Shown one piece after another: positions 34,193 to 44,298 of a DNA stretch of 64,000 nt. A program made the translations under genes and the position numbers. The stretch lies in the NCBI GenBank assembly GCA_046328225.1, contig JAXLWZ010000011.1:72398-136397 (forward strand), given 5' to 3'. This stretch comes from Amarobacillus sp046328225 (GTDB taxonomy: Bacteria > Chloroflexota > Dehalococcoidia > Tepidiformales > Tepidiformaceae). Every line of letters begins with the position of its first letter. Position 1 is the stretch's first letter. Below the pieces are notes generated by a model that worked only from the letters and a program-made list of their open reading frames with translations, was not told the origin of the DNA and ran no database searches.

Positions 34193-34699
34193 TTGCCCCA
34201 CGCGGGTGCCCAGCTGGCGCAGGAGATGCCGGTAGTCCGCGACGGTGGTCGCGGGGAGGCGGTTTTCGCGCAGCTGGCGGGCGACGTCGGGGCGGGTGGG
34301 GCTGTAGCCGCGCTTTTCGAGGATGGCGAGCTCGCGCCCGGCGATGGCGAAGTACTCCTCGAGGCCGCGGGTGGTGTGCGAAAGGCGTGTCGCGGTGACG
34401 GCGCGGTCGCGTTCGACATCGGCGGCAGCGCCACCGCCAAGCATGGCGAGGAACTCTTCGAACTGTTCGTCGCTGAGGTTTTCGGCGCGTTCGCCGAGCT
34501 GGGCGCGGAAGCGTTCGGCGCGACTGGCGGATTCCTGCGCGCCCGGCACAAGCCGCACGGAGCCCTGCAGGCCCGCTTCGTAGCGGAGGGCCACTTCGCT
34601 GAAGTAGCGAATGCGTTCGATGGCGTTGTTCAGCTCCGCGACGTGCGACACGTACGCGTCGTAGGGCGAAGCCAACTTCCAGACGAGGCTGCTAACCAT
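34190..34699 (-). CDS. Hypothetical helical protein
   Basis: The 169-residue protein (MVSSLVWKLASPYDAYVSH to LLRQLGTRVGQ) is predicted mostly helical and charged, with no membrane helix. Not recognised. The frame extends to 34876, but that part overlaps the upstream region of the next gene on the other strand and is low-complexity. Its TAA stop is supplied by the right heptamer arm. Confidence 0.55.
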   Translation of the reverse strand: MVSSLVWKLASPYDAYVSHVAELNNAIERIRYFSEVALRYEAGLQGSVRLVPGAQESASRAERFRAQLGERAENLSDEQFEEFLAMLGGGAAADVERDRAVTATRLSHTTRGLEEYFAIAGRELAILEKRGYSPTRPDVARQLRENRLPATTVADYRHLLRQLGTRVGQ

Positions 34700-34852
34700 G
34701 TTCACCAACCCGATTTCCCAGTGTGCCCCGGCGTGGGCGCGGCCCCAGTGTACCCGGGCCGGGGCCGCCGGTGCGTTTCGTTCTTGTTTCCCGGGCCACG
34801 TGGCCGTTCCCGCGAATTGGCCAGGCCGCGCATCGTGGGCGAAGAGGCGCGT

Positions 34853-35527
34853 GTGACGACGGCACTTCCCCGGCACGGTCCGGTCCCGGCAGTGGGTGCG
34901 AACGGCGCGGCCGGCGTGCTGAGCGCGTGGGTGCCGCGCGTCGCAGCGGCGGAGTTCGCGGGCTTCGGCATCCCTGCGGCGGCGGGCACCCTCGCGTGGC
35001 TGGCGGACCTCGGCCCGGCGCTGTTCCTCCTGATGATGGTGTGCGCGGGCATCGGCGAGGGCGCCCTCCTCGGCGCGGGGCAGGCCGCGGCGCTGCGGCG
35101 CATCGTCCCCGGCGTGGACGGCCGCCGCTGGGTGGTCGCGACGGCGCTCGCGGCGGGCTTCGCCTGGTGCCTCGGCATGCTCCCGGGCACGCTCGGCGAT
35201 TACGGCGCGCCTGTGTGGGTGAGCATCGCCGCGTGGGTGGCCGGCGCGCCGCTCATGCTCGCCTCGATCCCGCTACCGCAGGCGCTGCTCCTCGCGCGGG
35301 TGATCCCTTCGGCGCGGTGGCGCTGGGCATGGATCACGGCCGGCGCCTGGGCGGCCGCCCTCCCCGCGACCTTCCTCCCGGGGCCGTTCGTGGACGAGGC
35401 GACGCCCGCGGGGGTGCTCTTCGCGGCGTTCGCGGCCGCCGGAGCGGTGATGGCGATGGCGATGGCGCTCGTCACCGGGTGGGGGTTGCGGGCGATGCTG
35501 CGCGGGCGGCCGTTCGCAGCCCCCTAA
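34853..35527 (+). CDS. Polytopic membrane protein
   Basis: The 224-residue protein has about six hydrophobic segments, among them GPALFLLMMVCAGIGEGALLGAG, VWVSIAAWVAGAPLMLASIPL and GVLFAAFAAAGAVMAMAMALVTGW. No family recognised. GTG at 34853 is the simplest start; the frame is open far upstream but those parts are not membrane-like. The EamA gene follows 25 bp later with its own promoter. Confidence 0.6.
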   Translation: MTTALPRHGPVPAVGANGAAGVLSAWVPRVAAAEFAGFGIPAAAGTLAWLADLGPALFLLMMVCAGIGEGALLGAGQAAALRRIVPGVDGRRWVVATALAAGFAWCLGMLPGTLGDYGAPVWVSIAAWVAGAPLMLASIPLPQALLLARVIPSARWRWAWITAGAWAAALPATFLPGPFVDEATPAGVLFAAFAAAGAVMAMAMALVTGWGLRAMLRGRPFAAP

Positions 35528-35552
35528 CGGTGCGCGCCGCTAGGATGGCGCG

Positions 35553-36491
35553 ATGGGCGAAGCTGCCGCGCTGCTCTCGGCGTTCGTGTGGTCGGCGGTC
35601 TCGGTGGCGATGGCGTCGATCGCGGCGCGCGTGCCCCCGCTGGCGATTTCGACCCTGCGGCTCGCGACCGGGTCGGTGCTGCTGTTCGTGTTCCTGGCCA
35701 TCAGCGGGCAGGCGGGCGATATCGCGGCGGCGCCGGCGAGCGCCATCTTGGCGATGCTGGGCAGCGGCCTCCTCGCCTACGCCCTCGGCGACACCATCTA
35801 TATCCGTTCGCTGGGGCTGCTCGGCGTGCAGCGCGCCTTCACGGTGGCGCAGTCGCTCTTCGTGACGCTGACCGTGCTCGGCGGCGTGCTCCTCCTCGAT
35901 GAGCCGTTCGGCATCCCGCAGGTGATCGGCACGGCCTGCATCGCGGTGGGCATCGGGCTGATTGTGCGGCGCCCGGCGGCGAAGGCGGCGGCCGGCGCGG
36001 CGGCGTCCGCTCCGCCTGTAGTGCACGCGAACCTCCTCGCGCGCCTTCGCCACCCCGAGAGCGGCGAACTCCGGGGGTACCTCTTCATCGCCGTCACGGG
36101 CGTGTTCTGGACGGTGGCGACGCTCTGGCTCGCGGCCGGGCGCGGCGACCTCGGGCCCATCGCGGCGGCGAGCATGCGCACCCCGGCGGGCGCGGCCGGC
36201 CTGCTCCTGTTCGCGGGCGTGACCGCGCCCGACGCCCTGCGCATGCCCTTTCGCGACAAGCGGAACATCGGCGCGATCGTGGCCACGGGCATCGTCGGGA
36301 CGGCGTTCGGCAGCCTGATGTACGTCTATGCCGTGGGCGAAGCGGGCGCTGCGCGCACGACCATCCTCTCGTCGGTTTCGCCGCTGATGGCGCTGCCCCT
36401 GAGCGTGGTCTTCCTGGGCGAACGGCTGACGCCGCGCGTAGTCGCCGGGACGCTCGCGTGCGTGCTGGGCATCCTCTTCGTGGTCGCCTGA
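35553..36491 (+). CDS. EamA/DMT-family transporter
   Basis: The 312-residue protein has ten predicted helices in two homologous halves (AALLSAFVWSAVSVAMASIAA and GYLFIAVTGVFWTVATLWLAAGR), the DMT/EamA layout of metabolite exporters. VFLGERLTPRVVAGTLACVLG is the usual C-terminal signature. Substrate unknown. TAGGAT ends 6 nt before the ATG: leaderless. Confidence 0.88.
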   Translation: MGEAAALLSAFVWSAVSVAMASIAARVPPLAISTLRLATGSVLLFVFLAISGQAGDIAAAPASAILAMLGSGLLAYALGDTIYIRSLGLLGVQRAFTVAQSLFVTLTVLGGVLLLDEPFGIPQVIGTACIAVGIGLIVRRPAAKAAAGAAASAPPVVHANLLARLRHPESGELRGYLFIAVTGVFWTVATLWLAAGRGDLGPIAAASMRTPAGAAGLLLFAGVTAPDALRMPFRDKRNIGAIVATGIVGTAFGSLMYVYAVGEAGAARTTILSSVSPLMALPLSVVFLGERLTPRVVAGTLACVLGILFVVA

Positions 36492-36606
36492 GGCGAAGCC
36501 AGTAGAAACCGTTCGAAGTGTCGTTTTACAGACGGTTTACACGGCGCCGCTGTTGGCGCTCGCCACGGAGTCGAATGTTCTGATGAGACCCTGGAGGAGC
36601 ATTCCG

Positions 36607-37389
36607 GTGCAAAAGCCACCCGGATTCAGTTTTCTCTTCGACGCGGGCGAGCCCGGGACCATGGGCAGCGTCGAGACGGCGCCGATTTTGCGCATCATGC
36701 GGCCGGCGACGTTCGCGCTCTGGTTCATCGTGTTCTGCGTGCAGGCCGTGAGCCTCGTCTCCACGGGCGAAGGCGCGAACGGCATCCTCATGGCGCTCAC
36801 GACGTTCCTCTTCGTGGCCGTGCACGTGCAGTTCTGGTACGAAGAATCGGAGCAGGGCGCGAAGGTGCACAACGCCCTCGAACGCATGCGCGGCAAGATG
36901 TACGAAGACGAGATCACGGGGCTGCCGAACAGCCGCCACTTCGTCTTCGAACTGCGCCGCCAGATGATGCGTTCGGTGCGCAGCGGCCGCGGCTTCTCGC
37001 TCGTGCTGACCGACCTCGGCGGGTTCGAACGGAGCGCGAAGGCGGAGGAGCGCATCATGCCCACGGTCGGCCGCGCGCTGCGCCAGGCGACGAGCGAGGG
37101 CGACTTCATCGCGCACCTCGAAGGCCCCGTGTTCGCTGCCATCGTCATCGACGAGAAGGACAACTCGACGCGCGAAAAGGCGGACGCGCTGTTGCTCGCG
37201 CTGGGCTCATGCATCCCGCTGGAGAAGGCGAACGTGCTGCAGCCGGTGGTATCGCTGACGGGCTACGAAGGCGAGCTCGAGGTGCGCGAGTTCCTCCAGC
37301 GCGCCCAGCGGGACCTGGTGGGCGCGCGCTCCCGCGGCTCCGCCACCGCCGCCCCGTTCACCCCCCTCACCGCCCGAGCGGTCGCGTAG
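36607..37389 (+). CDS. Degenerate GGDEF-domain membrane protein
   Basis: The 260-residue protein has two membrane helices (about 34-50 and 58-76) and a GGDEF-like domain starting DEITGLPNSRHF (101-112). The GGDEF active loop is replaced by HLEGPVF (170-176), so diguanylate cyclase activity is not expected; it may bind GTP or c-di-GMP or be structural. GTG at 36607 has GGAGGAG 7 nt upstream and is preferred over TTG/ATG starts at 36553 and 36583. Confidence 0.7.
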   Translation: MQKPPGFSFLFDAGEPGTMGSVETAPILRIMRPATFALWFIVFCVQAVSLVSTGEGANGILMALTTFLFVAVHVQFWYEESEQGAKVHNALERMRGKMYEDEITGLPNSRHFVFELRRQMMRSVRSGRGFSLVLTDLGGFERSAKAEERIMPTVGRALRQATSEGDFIAHLEGPVFAAIVIDEKDNSTREKADALLLALGSCIPLEKANVLQPVVSLTGYEGELEVREFLQRAQRDLVGARSRGSATAAPFTPLTARAVA

Positions 37390-37497
37390 GGGCGCGAGGC
37401 CCGAGGTTCGAGGCTCAAGGCCTGGGGACAACCCGGGGCGACAGCCTCCCCGGGGGTAACCCCTGGGTACTGGGAACCGGCAACCGGGAACTCGAAC
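37389..37497. repeat. Heptamer element: GGCTCGA then GGGAACT
   Basis: GAGGCCCGAGG-type units (37395-37423), core with GGGGGTAACCCC, then GGGAACC units ending within 5 bp of the tRNA CCA end. Confidence 0.85.
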
Positions 37498-37571
37498 TGG
37501 AGCGGGCGAAGGGAATCGAACCCTCGTCTCAACCTTGGGAAGGTCGCGTTCTGCCATTGAACCACGCCCGC
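37498..37571 (-). tRNA. tRNA-Gly (anticodon CCC)
   Basis: On the minus strand the acceptor GCGGGCG pairs with CGCCCGC. The D arm GTTC/GAAC, anticodon arm CGACC-TTCCCAA-GGTTG (anticodon CCC) and T arm GAGGG-TTCGATT-CCCTT all form, and CCA is encoded. The tRNA decodes GGG and is followed by the GGGAACT heptamer array. Confidence 0.95.
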
Positions 37572-37626
37572 GTGGCGCAGGCGCGTAGCTTATCATGCGC
37601 GGCACCTTCCGTTCGAGGTTCGCACC

Positions 37627-38106
37627 ATGCCGATTCCCAAGGAGCTCGCCCTCACCCCCGAACAGCTCGACGAGCTGATGCTTTCGAGCTGGAACATGCG
37701 CATCGCCAGCGTCGGGCCGGGCACGCGCATCAACCTCACGCCCCTCTGGTTTGGCTGGGCGAACGGCAACATCTACACCTATTGCCGCGGCCAGAAGATC
37801 GTGAACCTGCGCCGCAATCCCGTCGCCACCATCCTCGTCGACCGCAACGAACGCTTCCCGGAGCTGCAGGGCGCGATGTTCCAGGGCCGGGCCGTGGTGC
37901 TCGAAACGCCCGAGGAGGAGAACGCCGACCCGGGGCTCGAGGCGGTGCGCATGCAGATGGGCGCAAAGTATGCCGGCGGCCACGGCGAACCGGCCGAACC
38001 GCGCCGCAACAGCTCCACCGCGCGCGGCCGCAACTGGCGCTGGGTGCGCTTCGAGCCCACGAAGGTGGTGACCTGGGACAACTTCAAGATCAAGCGCGGC
38101 GGCTGA
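37627..38106 (+). CDS. Pyridoxamine 5'-phosphate oxidase-fold protein
   Basis: The 159-residue split-barrel protein matches PPOX/F420-binding families: TRINLTPLWFGWANGNIYTYCRGQKIVNLRRNPVATILVD, then FQGRAVVLE and a C-terminal WRWVRFEPTKVVTWDNFK. Members bind FMN, F420 or heme. With cofC present, F420 is possible. Probably begins its own transcript near TATCAT at 37592. Confidence 0.8.
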   Translation: MPIPKELALTPEQLDELMLSSWNMRIASVGPGTRINLTPLWFGWANGNIYTYCRGQKIVNLRRNPVATILVDRNERFPELQGAMFQGRAVVLETPEEENADPGLEAVRMQMGAKYAGGHGEPAEPRRNSSTARGRNWRWVRFEPTKVVTWDNFKIKRGG

Positions 38107-38221
38107 GCCGCCCCTCCGGGCGTATCGCAGCGCGCCCATGGGCTTGCGGTTCCGTTGCGAACGTCATCAGGGGCATTGCGCTCGCTCGTACACTGGCGGG
38201 ACCACCGCGGGAGGTTCGACC

Positions 38222-38659
38222 ATGTACGGGTTCATCCACGATGTCCTCGCCCACAAGGGCGGGCAGGTGTTCACCACCTCGCCCCGCATGAACGTCCGCG
38301 ACGCCGTGCGGACGATGAACGAACACGGCGTGGGCGCGCTGCTGGTGTGCGAAGGCAACCACGTGGCGGGCATCTTCACCGAGCGCGATGTCCTTCGTCG
38401 CGTGGTCGATGAGGGCCGCGCGCCGGGGCTGACGCTCGTGGGGCAGGTGATGACGCGCGACGTCGTCTGCGTCCCGCCCGTCCTCAGCGTCTCCGACGCG
38501 ATGGCGATGATGCTCGAACGCCGCTTCCGCCATCTCCCCGTCATCGACGCCGAGGGCATCATCGGCATGGTCTCCATCGGCGACCTCCTCCGCCGCGTCA
38601 GCCGCGCGCAGGAGCAGGAGATCGGGCAGCTCGTGGAGTACATTGTCGGCGCGCGGTGA
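38222..38659 (+). CDS. Two-CBS-domain protein
   Basis: The 145-residue protein has two CBS motifs: VRDAVRTMNEHGVGALLVCEGNHVAGIFTERDVLRRVV and a second half VSDAMAMMLERRFRHLPVIDAEGIIGMVSIGDLLR. Stand-alone CBS pairs sense adenine nucleotides. GGGAGG precedes the ATG. No adjacent target protein identifies its role. Confidence 0.88.
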   Translation: MYGFIHDVLAHKGGQVFTTSPRMNVRDAVRTMNEHGVGALLVCEGNHVAGIFTERDVLRRVVDEGRAPGLTLVGQVMTRDVVCVPPVLSVSDAMAMMLERRFRHLPVIDAEGIIGMVSIGDLLRRVSRAQEQEIGQLVEYIVGAR

Positions 38660-38669
38660 TGGGGTGGGT

Positions 38670-38783
38670 TTTTAGTTCCAAGTTCCCAGTTCCCAGGGGA
38701 TCAGCCCCGGGGGCCGCTGGCTCGCACGGGGCGGCTTCACCCCAGGGGTAGCCCCTTGCTACTGGGAACTGACAACTGGGAAC
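38670..38783. repeat. Inverted GGGAACT-heptamer element between convergent genes
   Basis: The left arm (38674-38696) is inverted GGGAACT. The core has GGGGATCAGCCCC and GGGGTAGCCCC, and the right arm (38758-38783) is GGGAACT-type. The right arm abuts the TGA of the ABC permease. Confidence 0.9.
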
Positions 38784-40054
38784 TCACTCGTTCCTCAGCG
38801 CCGTGATGGGGTCGAGGCGGCTGGCGCGGTAGGCCGGGTAGCTGCCGCTGAGCGCGCCGATGCCGGCCGCGACGGCGAACGCGACGGCGATGCTCCACGG
38901 CTGGATCACCGTCGTCATCGTCTGGCTGCCCACTTCGCGCCCGTTGAGCCCGATGGCGATGCCCACGCCGATGGCGATGCCGAGCAGGCCGCCGCCCACG
39001 CACAGCGCCAGCGCCTCCGTCACGAACTGGAGGATGATGTCCTTCGCGCGGGCGCCGACGGCGCGGCGGATGCCGATTTCGCGCGTCCGCTCGGTGACGC
39101 TCACGAGCATGATGTTCATCACGCCGATGCCGCCGACGACGAGCGAGATGCCGGCGATGCTGCCCAGCAGGATGGAGAGCGTGCGGCTCACGTCGCCGGC
39201 CGCGCCCAGCAGGTCGTCCTGCGTCTGGAGGCTGAAGTTCGGGGTCGTGACCGTCGTGCGGCGCTGCATGAGCGTGTCCGTGATCGCGGCCTTCACCGAG
39301 GCCTGGTCGGCGCCCGGGGCCATCTGCACGTTGATCTGGTTCACGAAGACGTCGCCGGTGGTGTTTCGCGGGCCGCCGAGGCGCGCCTGCAGCGTGGGCA
39401 GCGGGATGTATGCGTAGTCATCGGCGGTGCCGCCGCCCGACCCGCCCTTCGGCGCCATCACCCCCACGACCGTGAACGTCAGGTTCACGCGCCCGAAGAA
39501 GGTCATGCGCAGGGTCTGGCCGACGGCGCCGCCCTCGGGGAAGAGCGTCTTCGCGAGCTCCGCGCCGAGGACCATCGAGAGCGACTTCCGCGTGACCTCG
39601 TCGTCGTTGATGAAGCGGCCATCGGCGACGGCCATGGATCGCACGGTGGGGTAGCCGGGCGTGGTCGCGACGATCGTCACGCCCTGGTTCGTGCTGCCCG
39701 AGATGAGCTGGATGTTGTCCTGCGTCGTCTGCGGCGCGACACCGGCGACCCCGGGGAGGCTCGCGGCGGCGATGGCGTCGGCGTCGGCGTTGGTGAGCGT
39801 CTGGCCGCCGCCCGCGGGCCCGGCCGCGCCACCCTGGCCCGGCGCCTGGCCGGAGGTCTGCGCCGGCTTGATGAAGAGGAGGTCCTGCCCCAGCCCGCGA
39901 ATCTGGTCCTGGACGCCTTTCTGCGCACCCTGCCCGACGGCGATGAGGACGATGACGGAGCCCACGCCGATGACCATGCCGAGGGTGGTGAGGATGCTGC
40001 GCAGGCCGTTCGCGAGGATCGCGCGGGCCGCCACGCGGAGGGCATCGAAGGGGC

Positions 40055-40058
<4 letters not shown>
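38784..40058 (-). CDS. ABC transporter permease (MacB/FtsX type)
   Basis: The 424-residue protein has an N-terminal helix (LRSILTTLGMVIGVGSVIVLIAV), a large outer domain with a Gly/Pro-rich stretch, and three C-terminal helices including ISLVVGGIGVMNIMLVSVTERTREIGIRRAVGARAKDI, the FtsX/MacB signature. It forms the membrane part of an efflux system with the ATPase and adaptor downstream on this strand. Overlaps the ATPase gene by 4 bp. Confidence 0.9.
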
Positions 40059-40773
<715 letters not shown>

Positions 40774-40774
<1 letters not shown>

Positions 40775-42771
40775 CAGCGCACGCCGCCCGCCGTGGTCGG
40801 TGCCCGCGTGGGCGAAGTGGAGGCCTTCGCCGTGGGCGAACCGGGCACCGTGCCGACCACCACCTTGTCGCCTTCGACGAGCCCGGTGGCGATGCCGGTG
40901 TTCGTGCTATCGGCGCCTGAGGTCGTGATCGTGACCTGCTCCATCGTGCCGTCGTCCTTCTTCTTGTAGACGAAGGTGGTCCGGCCCTGGCGGCGGATGG
41001 CCGTCGTCGGGAGGAGGAGGACGTCTTCCTTCACTTCGAGCACGAGCGTGATGCTCGCGTTCATGCCCGGCGAGGGGAGCGTCTGCGAGGCGCCGGGGGT
41101 GACGTTGCCGCCGGGGAAGCCGCTGCCGCCGCCGCCCGCGCCGGGGGTGCGTCCCGCGCCGGGGGTACCGCCGGCCGGGGGACTGCCGCCCGCGGGGGGT
41201 GAGCCGCCCGCGCCGGGGGTGCGACTGGCCGAAGGCGACCCGCTCGCGCCGTTGGGGGCAGAGCCACCGGTGCTGCCGCCCGTGCGGCCCGCGGCGGCCG
41301 CGCTCTGGACGCCGCTGAGCACCTTCTGGATCTCGGCCTGGTTGGTGACGAGGTCCTGCCCGCGCAGGATCTGGGCCTGCGCCGTGTAGGTGACGACGCC
41401 CTGGGTGACGGTGGCGGCGTTGCTCACGGCCGTGATCTTGACGAAGTACTGCTGCCCGGTGAGGGCTTCGAAGGTCGCCAGCCCGAACAGCCCGGCCTTC
41501 ACCTTCGGCAGGTCCTGTTCCGAAACCTGGAGGTCGATGCGCACGCCCTGCGGGTCGCTGATCGTGAAGGCCGCGGTCGAGGGCGAGGCGTTGTCGCCGA
41601 CGGCCACGCCCACGGACGCGACGTTGCCCGCGAACGGCGCCTTCAGCGAGAGCGCCGCGAGCGTGTCCTTCGCCGTTTCGAGCGAGATCTCGGCGCTGCG
41701 CACGTTCTGCTCGGCCGTGAGCAGCTCGAGCGCGGTCGGCGGTTCGAAGAGGGCGTTGTACTTCTCCTGCGCGGTCTGCACGCCGAGCTGCGCGGTGGTG
41801 ATGGCCGTGCGCGCGGAGACGACGGCGTTCTCAAGCTGCGCGAGGGTGGCCGCGTCGGTCGCCGTGTAGAGGTCGCTCTTCTTCTGGATGGCGCTCGTGA
41901 GCGAGTTCTGCGCGGTGGTCACGGAGGCCTTCGCGGAGACGTAGCTGTTGTTCGCGCTCAGCAGGCCCTGGGTGGCCGAGACCACCGTCGCCTGCTGCTG
42001 CGAATTGCCCGGCGGGGTGCGCAGCACGTCCTGCAGGTCCGCGACGCGGAGGTCGCTGAGGGGCAGGTCCGTGAGCTGGCAGACGCTGATGTTGGCGGCC
42101 TTCGCGTTCGTGCAGAAGGTGCGCTGGGCGACGATCAGGTTCGTCCACGCGCTATCGACGTTGCGGTTGGCGCTTTCGAGGCCGTTCTGGGCGGAGACGA
42201 TGGCGTTGTCGGCGGCGAGCAGGTCCGTGGTCGTGGGCCCGGCTTTCGCCTTCGCGAGGTTCGATTCGGCCGTCGTGAGCTGCGTCTGCGCGTTCAGCAG
42301 GCCCTGGTTCGCGGAGATGATGGCGGACTGCGCGGACACCAGGTCGAGCGTCTTCGGCGGCTCCTTCAGTTCGGCCAGCTTCAGCTGCGCGCTCGTGAGG
42401 CTCGATTGCGCCGATTCGACCTTGCGCGCGGCGTCCTTGTCGTCGAGGGTCGCAAGCACCTGCCCGGCGGTGACCTTATCGCCCACGGCGACATTGACTG
42501 CCTTGACGCTGCCGCTCGAGGAGAAGGTGAGCTTGCCGCTGACCGTGGAGGCGGCCGTGCCGGTGCTCGTGAGGGTGCTGACGAGCTTGCCCTTCGTGAC
42601 CGTGGCCTCGGTGGTGGTGCCGGCGGTGGCGGTCCCGGTCTTCTCGCCGGGGCGGAAGAAGAACCAGTAGCCGGTGGCGGAGGCGCCCGCGACGACGACG
42701 AGGGCGACGAGCAGTTTCACGATCCGGCCGCGCCACGACGGGCCTTCGAACAGGGTCTCACTGGATGTCAT
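40774..42771 (-). CDS. Efflux periplasmic adaptor (MacA/RND type)
   Basis: The 665-residue protein has one N-terminal helix (IVKLLVALVVVAGASATGYWFF), a barrel/lipoyl segment (VAVGDKVTAGQVLATLDDKDAARKV), a very long helical hairpin with Ala/Gln/Ser repeats (SAQSAI, SAQNGL and similar), then the returning lipoyl half, and a Gly/Pro-rich insertion near 500-570. It couples the ABC exporter to substrate export. The hairpin and insertion make it about twice the usual MacA length. Confidence 0.85.
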
Positions 42772-42932
42772 GGGCGGGGCGGCCTCGATTTCGGAATCTG
42801 GAGCGGTTCGCGCGTACGGTAGGCGGCAGCTTCGTGGCTCGCAAGCGAGGGCGGAAGAAGCGCTGCGCAGGGAGCGCCAGCCTGACCCGAGGGTATGGGC
42901 GGCCATCGGGATTGAGTGTTGCGAAAGTACGA

Positions 42933-42961
42933 TTTGGCACAGCGCGATTCGGCTTTACCCT
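42933..42961 (+). promoter_or_regulatory. Promoter TTTGGC-N17-TACCCT, leaderless
   Basis: A -35-like TTTGGC and a -10 TACCCT with 17-bp spacing. The -10 ends 8 nt before the ATG at 42970. Confidence 0.55.
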
Positions 42962-42969
42962 CGGCTGCG

Positions 42970-44187
42970 ATGACCGCCCGCGAAGCCGCGCCCGGCGCCT
43001 CCTCGCCCGCTCCCGGGGTGGGCGATGCCCGCATCCGGAGGCGGGCGTTTGTCGCGTTTTGCGTGCTCGGCGGGGGCGCCACGATTGCCCTGGGGATGGT
43101 CGCGTTCATGGCCTGGCTCTTCATCCGCCTGAGCTGGCCGCACGTCGAGCCCGCGGGTGACCCGGTGTTCGGCGTGAGCTTCAGCTGCAACCAGATGGAA
43201 TACCTCGAGCTCGAGGACCCCACCCTCGGCCGCGGCGCCGTGCCTGACGACCGCCCGGGCCGCGCGGAGTGGTGTGCCGCCCGCCTTTCGGACCTGCTGG
43301 CGGCGACGGGCGCGCCCATCGTGCGCATCTCGGCCGAGTGGTCCGAGGTCGAGCCCGCGCCGGGGCGGTACGACTTCACGCTGCTCGATGCCCTCCTCGG
43401 CGCGGCCGAACGGAACGGCGCGAAGGTGCTGCTCACGGTGGGGATGAAGGCGCAGCGCCACCCCGAGTGGTACATCCCGGGCTGGATGACCGATCGCACG
43501 GGCGGCCTCGAAGGCGGCGAAACCATCTCCGATGTGCCGGAGCTGCGCGCGGGCGCGATCGCGATGGCCGCGGCCGTCGTGCGCCACGCCTCGCAATCGC
43601 CCGCCATCGATGCCTGGGGCGCGGACAACGAGCCGTTCGTGGTGAGCGCCCGGGGCGAGCACTGGCAGGACTGGCGGCTGGGCCGGGACTACATAACGGA
43701 ACTCGTCACGACCATCCATGCGAACGACCCCGCGGGGCGCCCCGTCTCCGTGAACCATGGCCAGCACTTCGTCATGGATCGCCGCTGGCGGTGGGCGCTG
43801 GAGGCGGGCGACGTGCTCGCGACGAGCATCTACCCGTTCCGCAACGACAGCATCCTCGGGCGTCCGGTGGTGCTGCCGATCCTGGAAATCGGGCCGCTCG
43901 CGCCGAACTACGCGCACCAGGCGCGCAGCGCGCACGACGCGGGCAAGGGGTTCTGGATCACCGAGCTGCAGGGCGAACCCTGGACCGACTACGACGTCCA
44001 CCTGGTCTCGCCCGCGAACCCCTCCCCCAACCTGGACGTTCGCAAGTTCGAACGGAACCTCGAATACGCCCGCCGCAGCGGCGCCGATCGCGCCTACCTC
44101 TGGGGCGGCGAATGGTGGCTCTACCAGCGCGACCGGTATGGGGATGATTCCTGGCTCATCGCCGCCGCGGCGGCGATGAAGGAATGA
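42970..44187 (+). CDS. TIM-barrel glycoside hydrolase-like membrane protein
   Basis: The 405-residue protein has one membrane helix (AFVAFCVLGGGATIALGMVAFMAWLFI), then a TIM-barrel resembling GH5/GH42-type hydrolases: the first strand IVRISAEWSEVEPAPGRYDF, catalytic-type WGADNEPFVV (Asn-Glu pair), and FWITELQGEPWTDY (second Glu). Extracellular and membrane-anchored; a sugar substrate is inferred only. The last codons and TGA run into GAGGAAT heptamers. Confidence 0.75.
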   Translation: MTAREAAPGASSPAPGVGDARIRRRAFVAFCVLGGGATIALGMVAFMAWLFIRLSWPHVEPAGDPVFGVSFSCNQMEYLELEDPTLGRGAVPDDRPGRAEWCAARLSDLLAATGAPIVRISAEWSEVEPAPGRYDFTLLDALLGAAERNGAKVLLTVGMKAQRHPEWYIPGWMTDRTGGLEGGETISDVPELRAGAIAMAAAVVRHASQSPAIDAWGADNEPFVVSARGEHWQDWRLGRDYITELVTTIHANDPAGRPVSVNHGQHFVMDRRWRWALEAGDVLATSIYPFRNDSILGRPVVLPILEIGPLAPNYAHQARSAHDAGKGFWITELQGEPWTDYDVHLVSPANPSPNLDVRKFERNLEYARRSGADRAYLWGGEWWLYQRDRYGDDSWLIAAAAAMKE

Positions 44188-44280
44188 GGGATGAGGAATG
44201 AGGAATGAGGAGTGACCAGGCGCGAACGCTTCCAGGCGGGCCGGATGCCGCCTCCTCATTCCTCATTCCTCATCCCTCAC
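44178..44280. repeat. Inverted GAGGAAT-heptamer element
   Basis: The left arm (44181-44211) is GAGGAAT units; the right arm (44252-44278) is the exact inverted family. The core begins GTGACCAGGCGCG, related to the GTGRCCA cores. The left arm contains the stop of the hydrolase gene. Confidence 0.9.
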
Positions 44281-44298
44281 CTCTGCTACGCTTTGCGC

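Noticed and set aside
36497..36543. Inverted AAACCGT/ACGGTTT pair as terminator or operator
   Set aside because: Only 7 bp with a long loop and no supporting context.
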